A DNA stretch of 64,000 nucleotides from Buxus sempervirens (GCA_947561395.2 OX387190.1:33412858-33476857); one strand, 5' to 3'. Shown: positions 43,417 through 56,169, counted from the first letter of the stretch. Program-made: numbers and translations. The notes: generated from the letters alone by a model not told the origin.

Positions 43417-43956
43417 TAGGGCTGGCAGTGGGTCGGATATATATCCGAATCCGATCCAAAAATCCCGAATCCGATCCGAAAATATAGATCCGTGGTTCGA
43501 ACACGGATATCGGATTTCGGATCCGACCGAATTCGGATCCGTATCCGAATCTGTCCATATCCGATCTGAAAAGGATCCGAACCGAAATCAACATATACTT
43601 TTCATTAAATCATTAATAAATTTTGTATAAACTATGGTTGAACTATCATTATTCATATCTTGCTTTAATATTTATATGGCTCATTAGTTTTGATAATTAA
43701 AATTTGCTTTAATAGTTAAACTTGACTTTTGAGCTTTAAGTTCAAATCGGACCTAATTCGGATCGAATTCGGATTTCGGTTATTTATTCAGTCGAATTTC
43801 AAATTCGGATACAGTATATAAATTCGGTTTCGAATTCAGATTCACATATAAAACATCCGTCGGATTTCGGATCGAATTCAAATATCGGATTTTTATTTTC
43901 AGTTCGGATTCGGATCATGACAAATCCGTACCGTATTCAACCCGTTGCCAGCCCTA
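43417..43956. mobile_element. 540-bp hAT-like MITE rich in TCCGAATCCGAT words
   Basis: Terminal inverted repeats TAGGGCTGGCAGTGGGT and its near complement ACCCGTTGCCAGCCCTA form is seen at the right end as CCCGTTGCCAGCCCTA. Flanks GTCCTGCA (43409-43416) and ATCCTGCA (43957-43964) are an 8-bp duplication with one change, as in hAT elements. The inside is made of degenerate direct and inverted CGGAT/ATCCG words. No coding capacity. Confidence 0.82.
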
Positions 43957-43964
43957 ATCCTGCA

Positions 43965-44920
43965 GGGAATGTGAATCCGAATATCTGTAGTACTGTTATC
44001 TTGCAGCAGACCTGCTTTTTTCCAAGTGGTCCCACACAAAACAATGAAAACACCAACCTACTATCTCAACATACAGTATCTCACGGCTGATGTCATCCCC
44101 AGATTTCATTTTCTTTCTTTCTTTTTAACTCCTTTATTTTTTCGTGTGGATAATAACGTAGCAGCAGATTTCGTTAGGATTGAACATGCCCTTCATATGT
44201 AAAGGGGAGACATGATCTCTGCAATTCAACGTGCACCACAAAATGCGTCTGCCACAGTCCTTGCATATCCATAGATATTTTATGTAAGTGAGATAGTGCT
44301 TGTTTAGCAAGAAAATTGGGATTGAAAGCTGATATTTGGCTAAGGATAGAAATCTGATTTCATAAATGGAAACTCATGTATATTATGCAAGAACCACACG
44401 TCTTATTTCGTTACCCAAAAAAAAAAAAATACCACACGTCTTATTTGCAAGATCACAAGTAACCATGAAGGAAAAATTATGCTTAAATGTGGATTTATAT
44501 ATATGACTCATTTTTAGGTTGTATCTATGATTGCTTAATTAAGTACTTAACTTAGCTTTTAACTTATTAAAACACTTTTTAGTTAACATAAAATGCGCTG
44601 TTGAGTAATGTAAAATGGATAAGCTCTTGGTTTTTTTTTAAAGTCCTCTTGGTTGAACCGGTCTATATTCTTCATATAGGACAATTACATAGTGGTTGAA
44701 CCCCAGGTCATCTTGTTCTAGAAGAGAAGTGCCATTTCGAAGACTGCGAAGCCTACGACGAAAAGCACGTTAAATAGTGCGTTTTATCAAGGCCCATATT
44801 GCAGTACAGCCGTACAGGCCTGCAGCCTAAATACTACCATCCAAGGACGTCCGATATTGCCGTCCGTAACAGTAACTAAATATATAAATTGCTCGATATT
44901 TCCGTCCATACGTAAGGGAG
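43965..44920. other. Remainder of the B2 upstream flank
   Basis: 43965-44640 has no counterpart in the other modules and no gene. From about 44640 the common B promoter distal region resumes (TTGGTTGAACCGGTCTATATTC) and leads into the shared spacer. Confidence 0.55.
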
Positions 44921-46308
44921 GACTTTCATTCGAATTTTCTTACAGGAAAAAAAGAATTATAAAAAATGAGCAAGAAGGCGGTGTATAAGAGGGCGACAAG
45001 TGAAGGTACAACTATATTTATAAGAGGGTCCAAATATGACATTTCGAAACACAAGGTACAAATATCATACATACAAATAAATGTAAGGCAAACTCGCTCC
45101 TCGGGAATTGATTATCAAGACCTCCTACTTCACTACCATGTTAAATAAATATTATAATTAACTGCTTAAGTCGATAGATGAAGGTAAAAATATGTATATA
45201 AGAAGTCCTAAATATGATATTTCAAGAGATAATCTCTTTCAACCAAGAAGTAATCTAAATAAATCCCATCACGTCTATTCATCATTAAGCTCAAGCTTGG
45301 CTGGTGCCAATCCTATTATTAATACTAACCGGTGGCCCGTGTGGAGCAGATTATTAAAAAAATAGATATAAGTAATTATTTGGAACATGTTTGAAAATTA
45401 TTAAGTTGAAGTTCATGAAAATATAAAAAGAAGTATAAAGTGGACACTTCGTCTTGAACGACGGCAGATAAGATGATTTGTCACAGAAAATGTAGAAAGT
45501 AAACTTACCTAACTCTTCCAACAAAAAAAAACTTACCTAACTGTTTTGAAAAAGTGGGAAAGGAAAGCAAATTAAAAGACAAACACATCCCTAACATAAT
45601 GCATTATTTCAAGAATTTCATGGGGTTCTTGGAAAAAAAATTATTAGTTTGACATGTTCCACGTACTGCTTCCCTTTATATATAATTAGCAAGGAGTGAA
45701 AAGGGAAGGAATAATTGCAAAACTGTGAACTGAAACAGTTTTAATTATTATACCCATTTTCTTAAAAAATCTTAATAATGATGTGTAAGGGTTTTTTCGG
45801 AAGGGGCACGTTATAGTCGGCACAATTCCTAAAGGATTTATTCTCATAATTATATATAGTATATAGTATAGATAGATGATATATAATATAGACACGCACT
45901 CAGTCAAGCGGGTTTAAAATACTGATATGGTACCAGCGCGCGACTGCATCTAAATGGAACGACGGTATGGGTTGCCGATTCCAATTCCTACTAGCCACGA
46001 TACTCCCAGTGAAGAGAGGGATAACTGGGATCCCAAAAACTGTGAGGTTGTTTCTTTTTTTTTTTTTCTCTCCCTCTTCTCTGGTTGTTTCGATTTTTGG
46101 TTGGTGTGTGTTTGGTGTTTGTTAATTGTTAATATCGGTGGAATCCCATTGCTAGATAGATAAAACCAATTTTGGTTATGTTTCCGATCAAGACTTGTTT
46201 AAGAAAGAGAAATAAGCATTTACTGTACTTTTTCACATCTGTACTTCTGCAATCACAACAGAGATACTATGGCTGTGATGGCATCTCACAGCCACTTCAG
46301 GGAGAAAT
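44921..46308. other. Array spacer on the 3' side of A2
   Basis: Matches 1-717 and 60765-62591. It carries the undisturbed site for the LINE of module 1 (GGTGGAATCCCATTGC near 46137). No gene. Short open frames at 44966, 45686, 45954 and 46172 are not conserved in frame between copies. Confidence 0.65.
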
Positions 46309-48190
46309 TCAGGGAAGCATGGCAGACGATTTCAACTCACCTTTGTGCAAACCCAAGAGAGATTTAGAAGAAGAGCTTGTTGTGGACGTAGTAGCCCGTG
46401 ACCAGTGGGTGGTGGTGCAGCTACTACACGTACATTGACTTCGATCTTTCCCTGACTCGGTGAGGCCATTGGATGATGTATAGTTGAACTTGCATATATG
46501 CATAGGCGGCGCAAAGTACATTGGCACAGGCATCTTTGAAGGAAGGTTGGGCAATGGTGCTTCAAAATTAAGAACATTGATTACTTGCCTTATAGAAGGC
46601 CGGTGAGTCTGATCAGGATGAGCACACCATAACCCAACAATCAGCAAGCATTCAATTTGTTTTTGATCGAAGTCCATGCTTAATCTTGCATCGGCTGCTT
46701 CAAGCAACTTCCCACTTCCATATAGTCCCCATACCCACTCTACCAGCCTTACTTGACTTGGCTCTGCCTTGTGCTCAACTGGCCTTCTCCCACATGCAAT
46801 TTCAAGGGCAACAATCCCAAAACTGTAAACATCCGATTCCTTGCTAGCCTTGCCAGTGGTGACACACTCAGGAGCCAAGTAGCCCATGGTTCCAGCCAAA
46901 ACAGTTGTTTGAGATCCTAATTCATGGTCCACAAGCCTGGCAAGACCAAAGTCTCCCAGCTTTGCATTGTAACCTGAATCCAGCATCACATTGCTTGATT
47001 TGATGTCTCTGTGCACCACACATTGTTCCCACTCCTCGTGAAGATAGAGCAACGCCGATGCCAGGCCAAGAGCTATCTTGTACCTCGTTACCCATGTTAA
47101 TGTTGCCATTTCACCGACGAGATGGTAATAAGGCTTCCATTGGGCATGAACTCATAAACAAGAAGGAGCTCGCCTCTTTCATGGCACCAGCCAAAAAGCT
47201 GAACCAAGTTCCTGTGTCTCAGTTGACTGACGGTCTTTACCTCTGATACATATTCCCTCTTCCCTTGTTTGGATCCTCCTGAGACCCTTTTAACAGCAAC
47301 ATCAGCATTCAAGTCGCTTAAGAAGCCTTTTTAAACGCCTCCAAATCCTCCCTCTCCAAGTTTCCCTTCCTCTGCAAAGTCTCTTGTTGCACGAACCAGG
47401 TCCTGGTAAGAGAACCTTTTCGGCCCAGTTCCTTTTTCAAATTCACCATCCATTAACAAATCAAAGTCCATATCACCTCTCTTCCCCCTTGTCTTCTTTC
47501 TCCTCCTGATGAACCAAAACAAACCCAATGCACAACTTAGGGCACTAATACCAACGACCAAACTTGCGATCAGCCCAATATTATTTTTCTTTCTCCGTTC
47601 ATCGATCTCCAAAGTCGAATTAAATTGCCACGAAATAATGTTATGGATTTCAATAAATTTCCCTGTGGCAGCCGAGAATCCAATGCTAACTTGTTCAGGT
47701 AAAACTTTCCTCAAATCAACAACATAAAAAGGACTAGAATTCCCCGCTATAAACTGGATTTTCAGCGTAAGTCAAAAACACGCTCAAGTTTTTCGTAGCA
47801 GAATTGTAACTCACCCAAGCATTCGCTCTTGATCTTGATGCTGCTTTTCCATTTCACGTGAGCGGCAGAAACAATTGAGTTGATGTTGATGCCGACATGA
47901 TCATTGTTTGGATCCCAACCATTTTTGAAACTGTCGAACTCAACTGCAACAATTTGATTTTCCGTCACGTTAACAGATTGTGGATTGAATAGGGCTAGCA
48001 ATCCGCCGCTCGAATTTGCCGGGATGGTAGACCCGAATGGTGGAAGGAAGAAGGAGAGCCCATCACCATAACCGGTTTTATTGAGTGCTCTGATGATAAA
48101 AGAGAAATGAGTGGTGAAGTCTGTGAGCCTCCCTGTTCGTTTAAAGCAACCTATTGCATCATCATAGTCCCACCTTTGGGGCGAAACTAC
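46309..48190 (-). pseudogene. LecRK pseudogene A2
   Basis: Closely related to A1 and A3. The kinase C-lobe is open from 47109 to the stop at 46309 (HRDIKSSN, DFGLARL, GYLAPEC; tail ends KSSAMLP). It shares with A1 the frameshift near 47121 (GGTAATAAGG), the stop near 47331, the frame changes near 47750 and 47870 in the lectin part, and loss of the lectin N-terminus and signal peptide. Unlike A1 it lacks the 4-base insertion, and its lectin start reads RTGRLTDFTTHFSF in frame. The transmembrane segment is IGLIASLVVGISALSCALGL. It retains the 3' terminal coding segment that A1 has lost. Not functional. Confidence 0.9.
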
Positions 48191-48546
48191 AACATGTCAT
48201 TGGTTCACTCCACGAGTAACTTTATTTTACTCATAGGGCTAACAAATATATAATTTTCAATTAAATCCATCTTACACCTTTGGGTATAATTCAAATTTAA
48301 TCAAGATATTCATATTCATTACCCTATCCCGTTTTTGAATGTAAAGCAAGGATCTTCCTTTGGGCCAATCTTCACTTTCACAATCAAAAACACAATTGAT
48401 GTCCATAACCAACCCTTTCTAACCAAAACTAATTCATAATTCCTCATGGTCGGGCTACTTTGGTGGCTACCAAACCAGACACATTATGAATTACTTATAA
48501 TGGTTGAATGACATCTAATCCACTATGTAACTTTCATAAAAGATAA

Positions 48547-48600
<54 letters not shown>

Positions 48601-48655
48601 ATAAAATATGATGTAGTTTATTGCTGCATAAACCTAACCATGCTCCGATACCAAA
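48191..48655 (-). mobile_element. Remnant internal region of an old LTR element (module 2 copy)
   Basis: Counterpart of 4621-5051, with the primer-site-like TTTGGTATCGGAGC on the minus strand next to the LTR. A (TA)n run spans about 48549-48597, longer than in module 1. Confidence 0.6.
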
Positions 48656-49305
48656 TGTTAGACTTGGCTATGAAAAATTTACATGAACAAGGATCTAAGA
48701 TTATGCAACAACAAACTAGAAATTTGAAATAAATTGAAAGAAGACATTCCTGGAGCCATGATCTCCATTGCTTATATGCTAGATGGTATTTGGCCTTCAA
48801 TCTTCTCTTCCCTCCTCACCTCTATACTTGCCTAAGTGATGGATGCCACAAGCACATAAAGTATTGTGTTTGCATGAGTGGGAAGAGGGACCAAGAGCCC
48901 CTTATATAACTTTAGAGATTCCTCCCATCAAGGAGCCTTAATAAATAATGGTAGTCTTCACCTTCCTCCATTTAACATAGGTTAAGTGTATTCGGATGAT
49001 GATAATGCTTTATTAAATGTGAATACATGATTCTTAGAATTCCATGGCTTATAGAACCCCCATGTCTAGTAGAATTCCTTAAACTTAAATGTGATTATTT
49101 AATAGGTTAATGAACCTTGTTCATGGGAAGATGAACCATTTTATAACCACTTTTTAGAACTCATAAAGCAGTTTAATGTGGTACATGAACCACCTTTTGG
49201 GATTCTAAAGCATGATCACATTTTAATCTTCTCTTCCTAAGTTAATGTGATCAATAGTATTATAACCTTAGTTTAATGTGGTCATAAAGGCCACATAGGT
49301 TAACA
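48656..49305 (-). mobile_element. Unsplit old LTR, reverse orientation, 650 bp
   Basis: On the minus strand it begins TGTTAACCTATG and ends GTCTAACA, followed by an initiator-Met-like primer site. Its first six bases, TGT TAA, form the last codon and stop of B3. It gives the empty site for the Ogre element. No second LTR or target duplication is seen, because the rest of that element was deleted. Confidence 0.75.
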
Positions 49306-51303
49306 TACAGAAGATGATGCGATCGAAAATGCATTCATGTTGAGTGGAGTTTCAATATATGTAGCCACGGGCATCATAGATGGTAGAATTGGCAGTAGAG
49401 CTTCAGAATTAAGCACACGAATAACTTGTCCTATAGATGGCCGCAGATTGTAATCTGGGTGAGCACACCATAGCCCAACGATCATCAAGTTCTTCATCTG
49501 TTGCTCATCAAAATTTGTAGACAATCTTGGGTCGGCCGCTTCAAGAAGCTTTCCACTTCCATGGAGCTCCCACACCCACTCTACCAATCTTATTTTAATT
49601 TCTTCAGCTTTGGTCAGAACAGGCCTTCTTCCAGAGGCAATCTCCAGTGCAACGATTCCGAAACTGAAGACATCTGATTCCTTGCTAGCCTTTCCGGTCA
49701 TGGCACATTCGGGAGCCATGTAGCCCACTGTTCCAGCCAGAACTGTTGTTTGAGATCCTTGTCCATGGCTTACTAGCCTTGCAAGTCCGAAGTCACCAAG
49801 TTTTGCATTGAAACTTGAATCCAACATAACATTGCTCGATTTAATATCCCTGTGCACGACACATTGTTCCCACTCTTCATGCAGATAGAACAACGCCGAG
49901 GCCAAGCCGAGAGCTATCTTGTATCTCATCTCCCAAGTCAACAAGTTTTGATCTCTGAAAAGATGGGAATCCAAACTCCCATTTGGCAAGAATTCATAAA
50001 CAAGGAGGAGTTCTCTTCGTTCATGGCACCAGCCGATGAGTTGCACCAAGTTCCTATGCCTCAGTTGGCTAATGATTTTTACTTCTGATGCATACTCCTT
50101 TATGCCTTGTTTGGACCCTCTTGAGACCCTCTTAACAGCCACATACAAGTTGAGATCTCTCAAGAAACCTCTATAGACCCCTCCAAACCCTCCCTCTCCC
50201 AGCTTTCCTTCCTCGTGGAAATTGTTTGTGGCATTGACCAATTAACTGTAGGGGAACCTCTTAGGACCTCTTCCTTTTTCAAATTCGTTGTCCATAGACG
50301 CATCAAATTCCACATCATCTTCTCCTTTCATTATATTCTTCTTTCTCCGCAATAGAAACCACGTTAAGACCAAGCCAATAACTAATACACTCGCGCCAAC
50401 TGTGCATCCAACGATGAGTCCGGTCTTCTTTTCCCTAGTTTTAGAGGTGATCAAAGTGGAATTGAATTCCCAGGAAAGAATGCTATGAATCCCGATCGAG
50501 TCTCCAGTGGCGGCCGAGAAGCCAATAGTAACCCGTTCTGGTAAATACTTACTCAGATCAACTTCATAAGAAAGGCTAGAATTTCCTTCAAAAACCGGAT
50601 TTTTATCATAAGTCAAGAAGACACTTAAATTTTTTGAACTCGAATTGTAAATAATCCAAGCATTAGCTTCCTTCCCATCTTTCATATTTGTATCCCATAA
50701 CACACTATCTCGAACAGATTTAATAGAGTTGATGTCAATTCCTATATGGTTCTTTGGATCCCAGGAATTGTTGTAAGTATCAAACTCTACAGCAACAAAG
50801 GGATTTGCAGTTGAATTAAATGACTGATTACTGCTAACAAGACCAAGAAACCCACCGTATGAATCAGGAGGCAAGCGAGAACCTTCGGGGACAATAAAGA
50901 ATGCTAGGCCATCTCCAAAATTCTGCGGATCTGGTGAACTAATGATGAAGGAGAAATGGGTGGTGAAATCGGCGAGCTTTCCGTTGGCCTTGTTCCATAG
51001 AGGTACTCCTTTGCTATATATGGCACGACCAGAACTCTGGTTGAGAGTCTTATCAGCTTGGTTTCGAGTGAGCTGGATAACTTCCCCGGCTGGATAAGAG
51101 TTTCCCTGATAGCTTATGTCTGGAGTACTTGTGTTGAAACTGGAGAAGTTGAAAGATGTTGCATCCACAGCAGATACTGGGAAGAAGAAAATGGAGATAT
51201 TAAAGAGAGCGAAGAGGAATTTTGTAGAATGGAGACGGGAAATAATTGAGGTGCAGAGTACCATGGTTGTGGGAAATATCGAACACTGAACAGTGTGGTT
51301 CAT
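49300..51303 (-). pseudogene. LecRK B3, interrupted by one nonsense codon
   Basis: From 51303 the frame encodes signal peptide, a whole lectin domain, transmembrane segment and the start of the juxtamembrane region, and stops at 50242 after KRFPYS. The change is GAA to TAA (B1 keeps CCCTACAGTGAATTG). Beyond it the kinase is open to 49300 with GEGGFGGV, HRDIKSSN, DFGLARL and MAPEC. A three-base deletion makes WDPKNHIG where others have WDPKGNHIG. The C-terminal tail is replaced by VC-stop from the adjoining LTR, as in B1. It could still make a 353-residue lectin-transmembrane protein without kinase; whether it does is unknown. The ATG at 51303 is in frame with the one at 51264. Confidence 0.9.
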
Positions 51304-53295
51304 GATCTGGAAGATGTTAGCTATACAAAAGAGAGTAAGTCTTCTTTGTTGAACTAGTCTATATTCTTAATATAGGATAATTAGATAGTGGATGAAGCCC
51401 AGGTCATCTTGTTCCAGAAGAGGAGTGCCATTTCCAGAAGAGGACGAAGCCTACGACGAAAGCACCTTAAATAGTGCGTTTTATCAAGGCCCACATTGCA
51501 GTACAGGCCTGCAGCCTAAATGCTACCATCCAAAGACGTCCGATTTTGCCGTGTGACGGTAACTAAATAAATAAATTGCTCGATATTTCCGTCCATACGT
51601 AAGGGAGGACTTTCATTCGAATTATAAAGAAGGCTGTTTGTAAGATGGCGATAGGTGAAGGTACAACTATATTTATAAGAGGGTCCAAATATGATATTTC
51701 AAAACACAGGATACAAATATCCTGTATACAAAATAAATGTAAGGCAAACTCGCTTCTCGGGAGTTGATTACCAAGATCTCCCACTTCAATACCATGTTAA
51801 ATAACTATTATAGTTAGCAGCTTAAGGCGATAGATAAAAGCAAAAATATGTATATAAGTAGTCCTAAATATCATATTTCAAGAGATAATCTCTTTCCACC
51901 AAGAAGTAATCTAAATAAATCCCATCACGTCTACTCATCATTAAGCTCAAGCTTGGCTGGCGCCAATCCTATTATTAATTCTAACAGGTGGCACGTGCAG
52001 AGCAGATTATTTAAAAAATAGATATAAGTAATTATTTGGAACATGTTTGAACATTCCTAAGCTGTTTATGAAAATATAAAAGAAGTATAGAGTGGACACT
52101 TTGTCTTGAACGAGAAAGATAGCAGATTGGATGATTTGTCACAGAAAATGTAGGAAGTAAACTTACCTAATTGTTTTGAAAAAGTGGGGTAGGAAAGCAA
52201 AAGACAAACACATCCCTAACATAATGCATTATTTCAAGAATTTCATGGGGTGTTCTTGGAAAAAAACAAGTTATTAGTTTGATATGTTCCAAGGACTATT
52301 TCCCTTTATATATAATTAGCAAGGAATGAAAAGGGAGGGAATCATTGCAAAACTGTTAACTGAGACAATTTTGATTATAATACCCATTTTCTTAAAAAAA
52401 TCTTAATAATGATGTGTAAGTGATTTGAATATAATTTTTTTGATCATGAAGGTATGTTACTAACACTTCATTCAGCAACAATTACATATACCAAAATCCC
52501 TTAAAAATATATAAGTGACATGCTGCAACAATCAAAATAACAAAACGCAGAATTGAATTACATGCTTATCTTGAATGTGCAGTCGCACCCCTTGAGGTGA
52601 CATGAAGTTTGAAGGCTACCTCAGTTCAGAAACTGTGAGGAATTATTTAATTATATTGGGTTTCTTTTTTTCTGTATTAGAGACAAAGCATGCTTGTTAT
52701 ATATCATCACTTGCACTAAAGCCAAAGCATTCTATTTACTTGCCCACCAATTCAATCCTTTCCATCAAAAAATGTGTTGAAGATTGAGCCGTGCAGAAGT
52801 CGCATGGCCGCCCAGCCATGCAGGAGTAATGACCACAGAGAGATGCAGTGGGGAACCTTTGGGTCTTAGCTAGGATGGGAAGAAAAACTTTCTGTCTGAA
52901 CAAGGCCTGAATAAACGGGGCCAAATGAAGGAACCCATATATATGTTTCACTTTGATTTGTTAACGAACTTACGAAAAGAAAATTTGAACAGGGAAGCAT
53001 CAACGGGCTCATCGTCATTCTTTGACGAAAGAGAGACATCTCAGGCTTGGCAGATACAATCAATAGGCCTTTCTCAGAAGTCTATTAAACATTGTGGGTT
53101 TTCTGGGCAACAGCCCAAAGCCTAAAGCAAGCCGCTCTGTTGTCAAAAGCGGAAAAACAAAAAGAAGCCTTTTTTGGCCATGGATTAATTTGAGGCTAGC
53201 TGTTTGGTATATATTTTCAAGGTTATTTTTCAACTTTTCAAAAGTAAAAGGACTAAAAAATTATAATTTGAAAAGTTATACCAAACAACCTCTTA
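51304..53295. other. 5' flank of B3 and array spacer
   Basis: Matches 36163-38480. No gene supported. The small open frame at 52736-53063 corresponds to 37920-38243 but differs in frame between the two copies, which argues against coding. Confidence 0.65.
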
Positions 53296-53744
53296 GGCCT
53301 CGTTTAGCTTTCATTTTAGGAATGAGTTATTCCAAGCCTTGGAATGAATTCTGATACCAAAATGAGTGTTTGGTAATGCATGCAAGAACTCATTCTATAA
53401 GAATGAAAATGAGAAAACCTTTGATTTTCAGAAATGGCTTCAACCCCGTTTTTGGATTTGAGAATGGGTTCTGATTTTTATGCGGTGGCAAACTTGTAAT
53501 TATTGTTAACTTTAAGCAATGGCATAAATTGTAAATATGCCAATTGAGCCTTCTCTCCTTCTTCAATAAAAGACTTTCTAATCGTCAATAAAACAACTCC
53601 TCTTCTTCTTCGTTGCCGCTCTAGTTATTTAAGGGAAAAATGAGGGTTTCTACCATTTTGAAATGGGGAGAACAACTGTGACCCATTGGATATTTCCGAA
53701 ACCAAAGAGAGAAGGAACGCAGACGAGAACGCACGGAAAAAATC

Positions 53745-54352
53745 ATGGATTCGACTGCTCGAAGAAGCGGCGGAGGCCTTCTCAAAGGGTTTTACAGGGT
53801 CTTCATGCGTCGTAACTCCGTTTATGTCACTTTTATAGTCCTCAGCGCTTTTGCCGGAGAGCGGGTAGGGTTTCTTTTTGATTTGTTTCTCCATATTTCT
53901 GATTCTCAGACTAAAAATTTCCGTTCTTATATTGTGATTGCCGTGACACTCCTTGAATAGCTTGTGATTCTATTTAATGCGATCTCGAACTAGAGTCTCC
54001 AAACCATTTGGTTGTAACTGAATTTGGGACTTCGAAAGTCGGTGGGAAAAACGCTTGTTCTGTTCTATGTTAGAAATATCGGTGATCTGTTTCTGGAATC
54101 AATGTTTACATCTATACTAATCAGCGCTTTGATGGGTTTGATTCCTAGGTTAATTTGAGGCGGTATGAATATATTGAATGATCATATCTTTGATTTCTAT
54201 AATTTTATTTTTATTTTTTTCATTTTTGAGTCTTGCCTCTTCTTTCTAGATCAAGGAAGCTTTTCATGTTTCTAATTAGCGAAGGTGTGATCTCTTGGCT
54301 GCAGGCAGTGGACTATGGAGTTCACAAGCTCTGGGAGTATAACAATGTTGGG
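53745..54352 (+). pseudogene. QCR9: Captured fragment of cytochrome bc1 complex subunit 9 (QCR9), exons 1-2
   Basis: Exon 1 (53745-53864) reads MDSTARRSGGGLLKGFYRVF then MRRNSVYVTFIVLSAFAGER and ends at a GT donor. Exon 2 (54305-54352) follows a GCAG acceptor and reads AVDYGVHKLWEYNNVG, then a GT donor; both joins are phase 0. This is the known start and middle of the small QCR9/UQCR10-type subunit of mitochondrial complex III, which spans the inner membrane once. The final exon is not found. Presence of the intron and of about 0.1 kb of 5' leader shows capture from genomic DNA, not from mRNA. No stop breaks the captured exons. Confidence 0.85.
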
Positions 54353-54492
54353 GTAATATTTCTAGCACTGCCTTATTTACGCACATTGAACTTTATTATT
54401 TTATGTTAAATATGGAGTATAACGATGTTGGGGTAATAATTATAGCACTCTCTTATTTACGCACATTGAACTTTATTATATTATGTTAAATA
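54333..54492. repeat. 80-bp tandem duplication across the QCR9 exon 2 donor
   Basis: GGAGTATAACAATGTTGGGG at about 54334 recurs with one change at about 54414, followed by the same intron text. So the exon 2 end and donor site are present twice. Confidence 0.85.
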
Positions 54493-54534
54493 TTGCAACA
54501 TGCTTTTTAGTAGCGTCGTTTTCATGTAAACGTT

Positions 54535-55570
54535 AGACCTCTGTTCCTCCTATTGTTTTTGGTGATTTTAATGCTATGCTCACTAGTGCAGAGAAGCGGG
54601 GTGGAGCTCCTTTGAATCAATCTCAAAGTGAAGCTTTTCTGCTGTTCATTCAGAATTGTAATTTGTGTGAATTACCCCTAAAGGGTTCTCAATTCACTTG
54701 GACTAATGGGCAATTTGGATTCCGGCGCATCTCAGAGAAGTTAGATAGGGGGTTTGCAACTACTTCTTTTTATGATTTGTTTCCTAACCCAATTATCTAT
54801 TCGCAGGCCATCATAGCCTCAGACCATTGTACCATGTTTATTGATCTGCTGCACAAGAACAGGGGAAAGTGCCGCCCATTCAGATTTGAAGCATTTTGGC
54901 TTGAGGAGGAATCTTACCATGAAGTTCTGGAGAACGTGTGGAATCAGTGTAATTCATCCCTGTCAATACCAAGAAGACTCCAACGCCTGGCTTTTGAATT
55001 GAAGAAATGGAACAACAATGTGGTAGGAAATATCCGTGGAAAACTCAATCAAATAAAGGATCAATTGCAGTCTGTTCAACATTCTATGGCTCAATCAGGG
55101 AATCATCTATTATCCTACAAGGAAAAGGATTTGCAGAAAGAGTATGCAAAATTATTAACACAACAGGAGGTGTTTTGGTACCAGAAATCAAGGGTAAAAT
55201 GGCTGTTGCTCTTGGATTTCGGCATGTTATACTGGAGGGCGATTCCTTAATTATGATCCAACTTCTGCAAAAACGGAGTAAAGGTCTGGTGCGAGATGAG
55301 GATATTCCATGGAGGGTTTTACCGGTTCTTTCAGAAATTTTTGGGTTGTGGGAAAGGTTTGATTGCATTGAACTTCGACACACGTATAGGGAAGGCAATA
55401 TGGCTGCTGATCTATTAGCTAATTTCAGTATAGACTTCTTCTCATGTGTTTGGACTAAAAAGTCCCCAGGGTTCTTATGTAGACTTTTGTTTGATGAGGC
55501 TAGAAACGTTGTGTATTATCGTCCTGTTCACTAAATAAATAAAATTCATGTTTCACTACCAAAAAAAAAA
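54535..55570 (+). pseudogene. Internally deleted LINE (endonuclease to RT start, then RNase H)
   Basis: The first part reads FGDFNAML near 54555 (endonuclease signature), then FTWTNGQ, KLDRGF, ASDHCTMF and, near 55160, QEVFWYQKSRVKWLL, which is the region just before the RT core. Near 55199 the frame changes and an RNase H end follows (ALGFRHVILEGDSLIMIQLL ... REGNMAADLLAN), with a stop at 55534. The whole RT core is missing. A run of ten A (55561-55570) is the likely LINE tail. No target duplication was found. It lies inside the Pack-type element. Confidence 0.8.
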
Positions 55571-56100
55571 TGGAGTCTTACATGAGTACCTAAGAGACAC
55601 ATGAACTATGCAGCTCTCGGTAGTTGATTTTCCCCTCATTGATGATGAACCAAATCCAGATGGAGTAATATAAGAACAAGGAATAAGGAGGATGGATGCA
55701 TTTAGACAATCAATTGCTGAAGCTCTATCGTATGCTTGCAATAGTGGATGCCCTTGAGAGTATTATTTGTATTAATGTAATGAACTTTGCTATAAATTAT
55801 GGATGTGATAGGACTTTGTGACTTTACTGATAGTTGCTATCATTATGTGTTTTAAATTAATAGACATAATCAGCAAACCCATCATTTATTTTGTTTTTTT
55901 TTCATTTCTTAGGTGTTTCAAGTTTCATCTTTCAAAGATCAACCAATTTCTTATAATTATTCATGGAAAAAGAAAAAAAAAAGGGAAAAACAAATTTCAT
56001 GGAACTCATTTTATTACTTGTTAACCAAACAGTTTTCTAGGTGAAAATTCATTCTGCTACGTGCTAACCAAACGCAATTAGAAAGACTTCAAAATTGATT
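55571..56100. other. 3' part of the Pack-type element, nothing identified
   Basis: AT-rich. A short frame near 55690-55760 (MDAFRQSIAEALSYACNSGCP) faintly recalls transposase or nuclease C-termini but is too short to support. Confidence 0.4.
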
Positions 56101-56169
56101 CGCAAAATGAGTTTTAAGAACTCATTCTCGGAATGAGTTCCTAATCCGGAATGAAAGCCAAACGAGGCC

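Larger units (their letters stand above)
53296..56169 (+). mobile_element. PIF/Harbinger-like element carrying host gene fragments (Pack-type), 2.9 kb
   Basis: Inverted repeats GGCCTCGTTTAGCTTTCAT on the left and ATGAAAGCCAAACGAGGCC on the right, flanked by TTA (53293-53295 and 56170-56172). The empty site, with one TTA, is at about 38488 in module 1. TTA duplications and this terminus type fit PIF/Harbinger. Instead of a transposase it holds two exons with an intron of the host gene QCR9 and a deleted LINE. The 3' part after 55571 has no recognisable gene. It must have depended on a transposase from elsewhere. Confidence 0.85.

Noticed and set aside
43364..43594. Frame reading RSDMDRFGYGSEFGRIRN in the hAT-like MITE
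   Set aside because: It is the degenerate CCGAAT/ATTCGG repeat translated; the element is noncoding.
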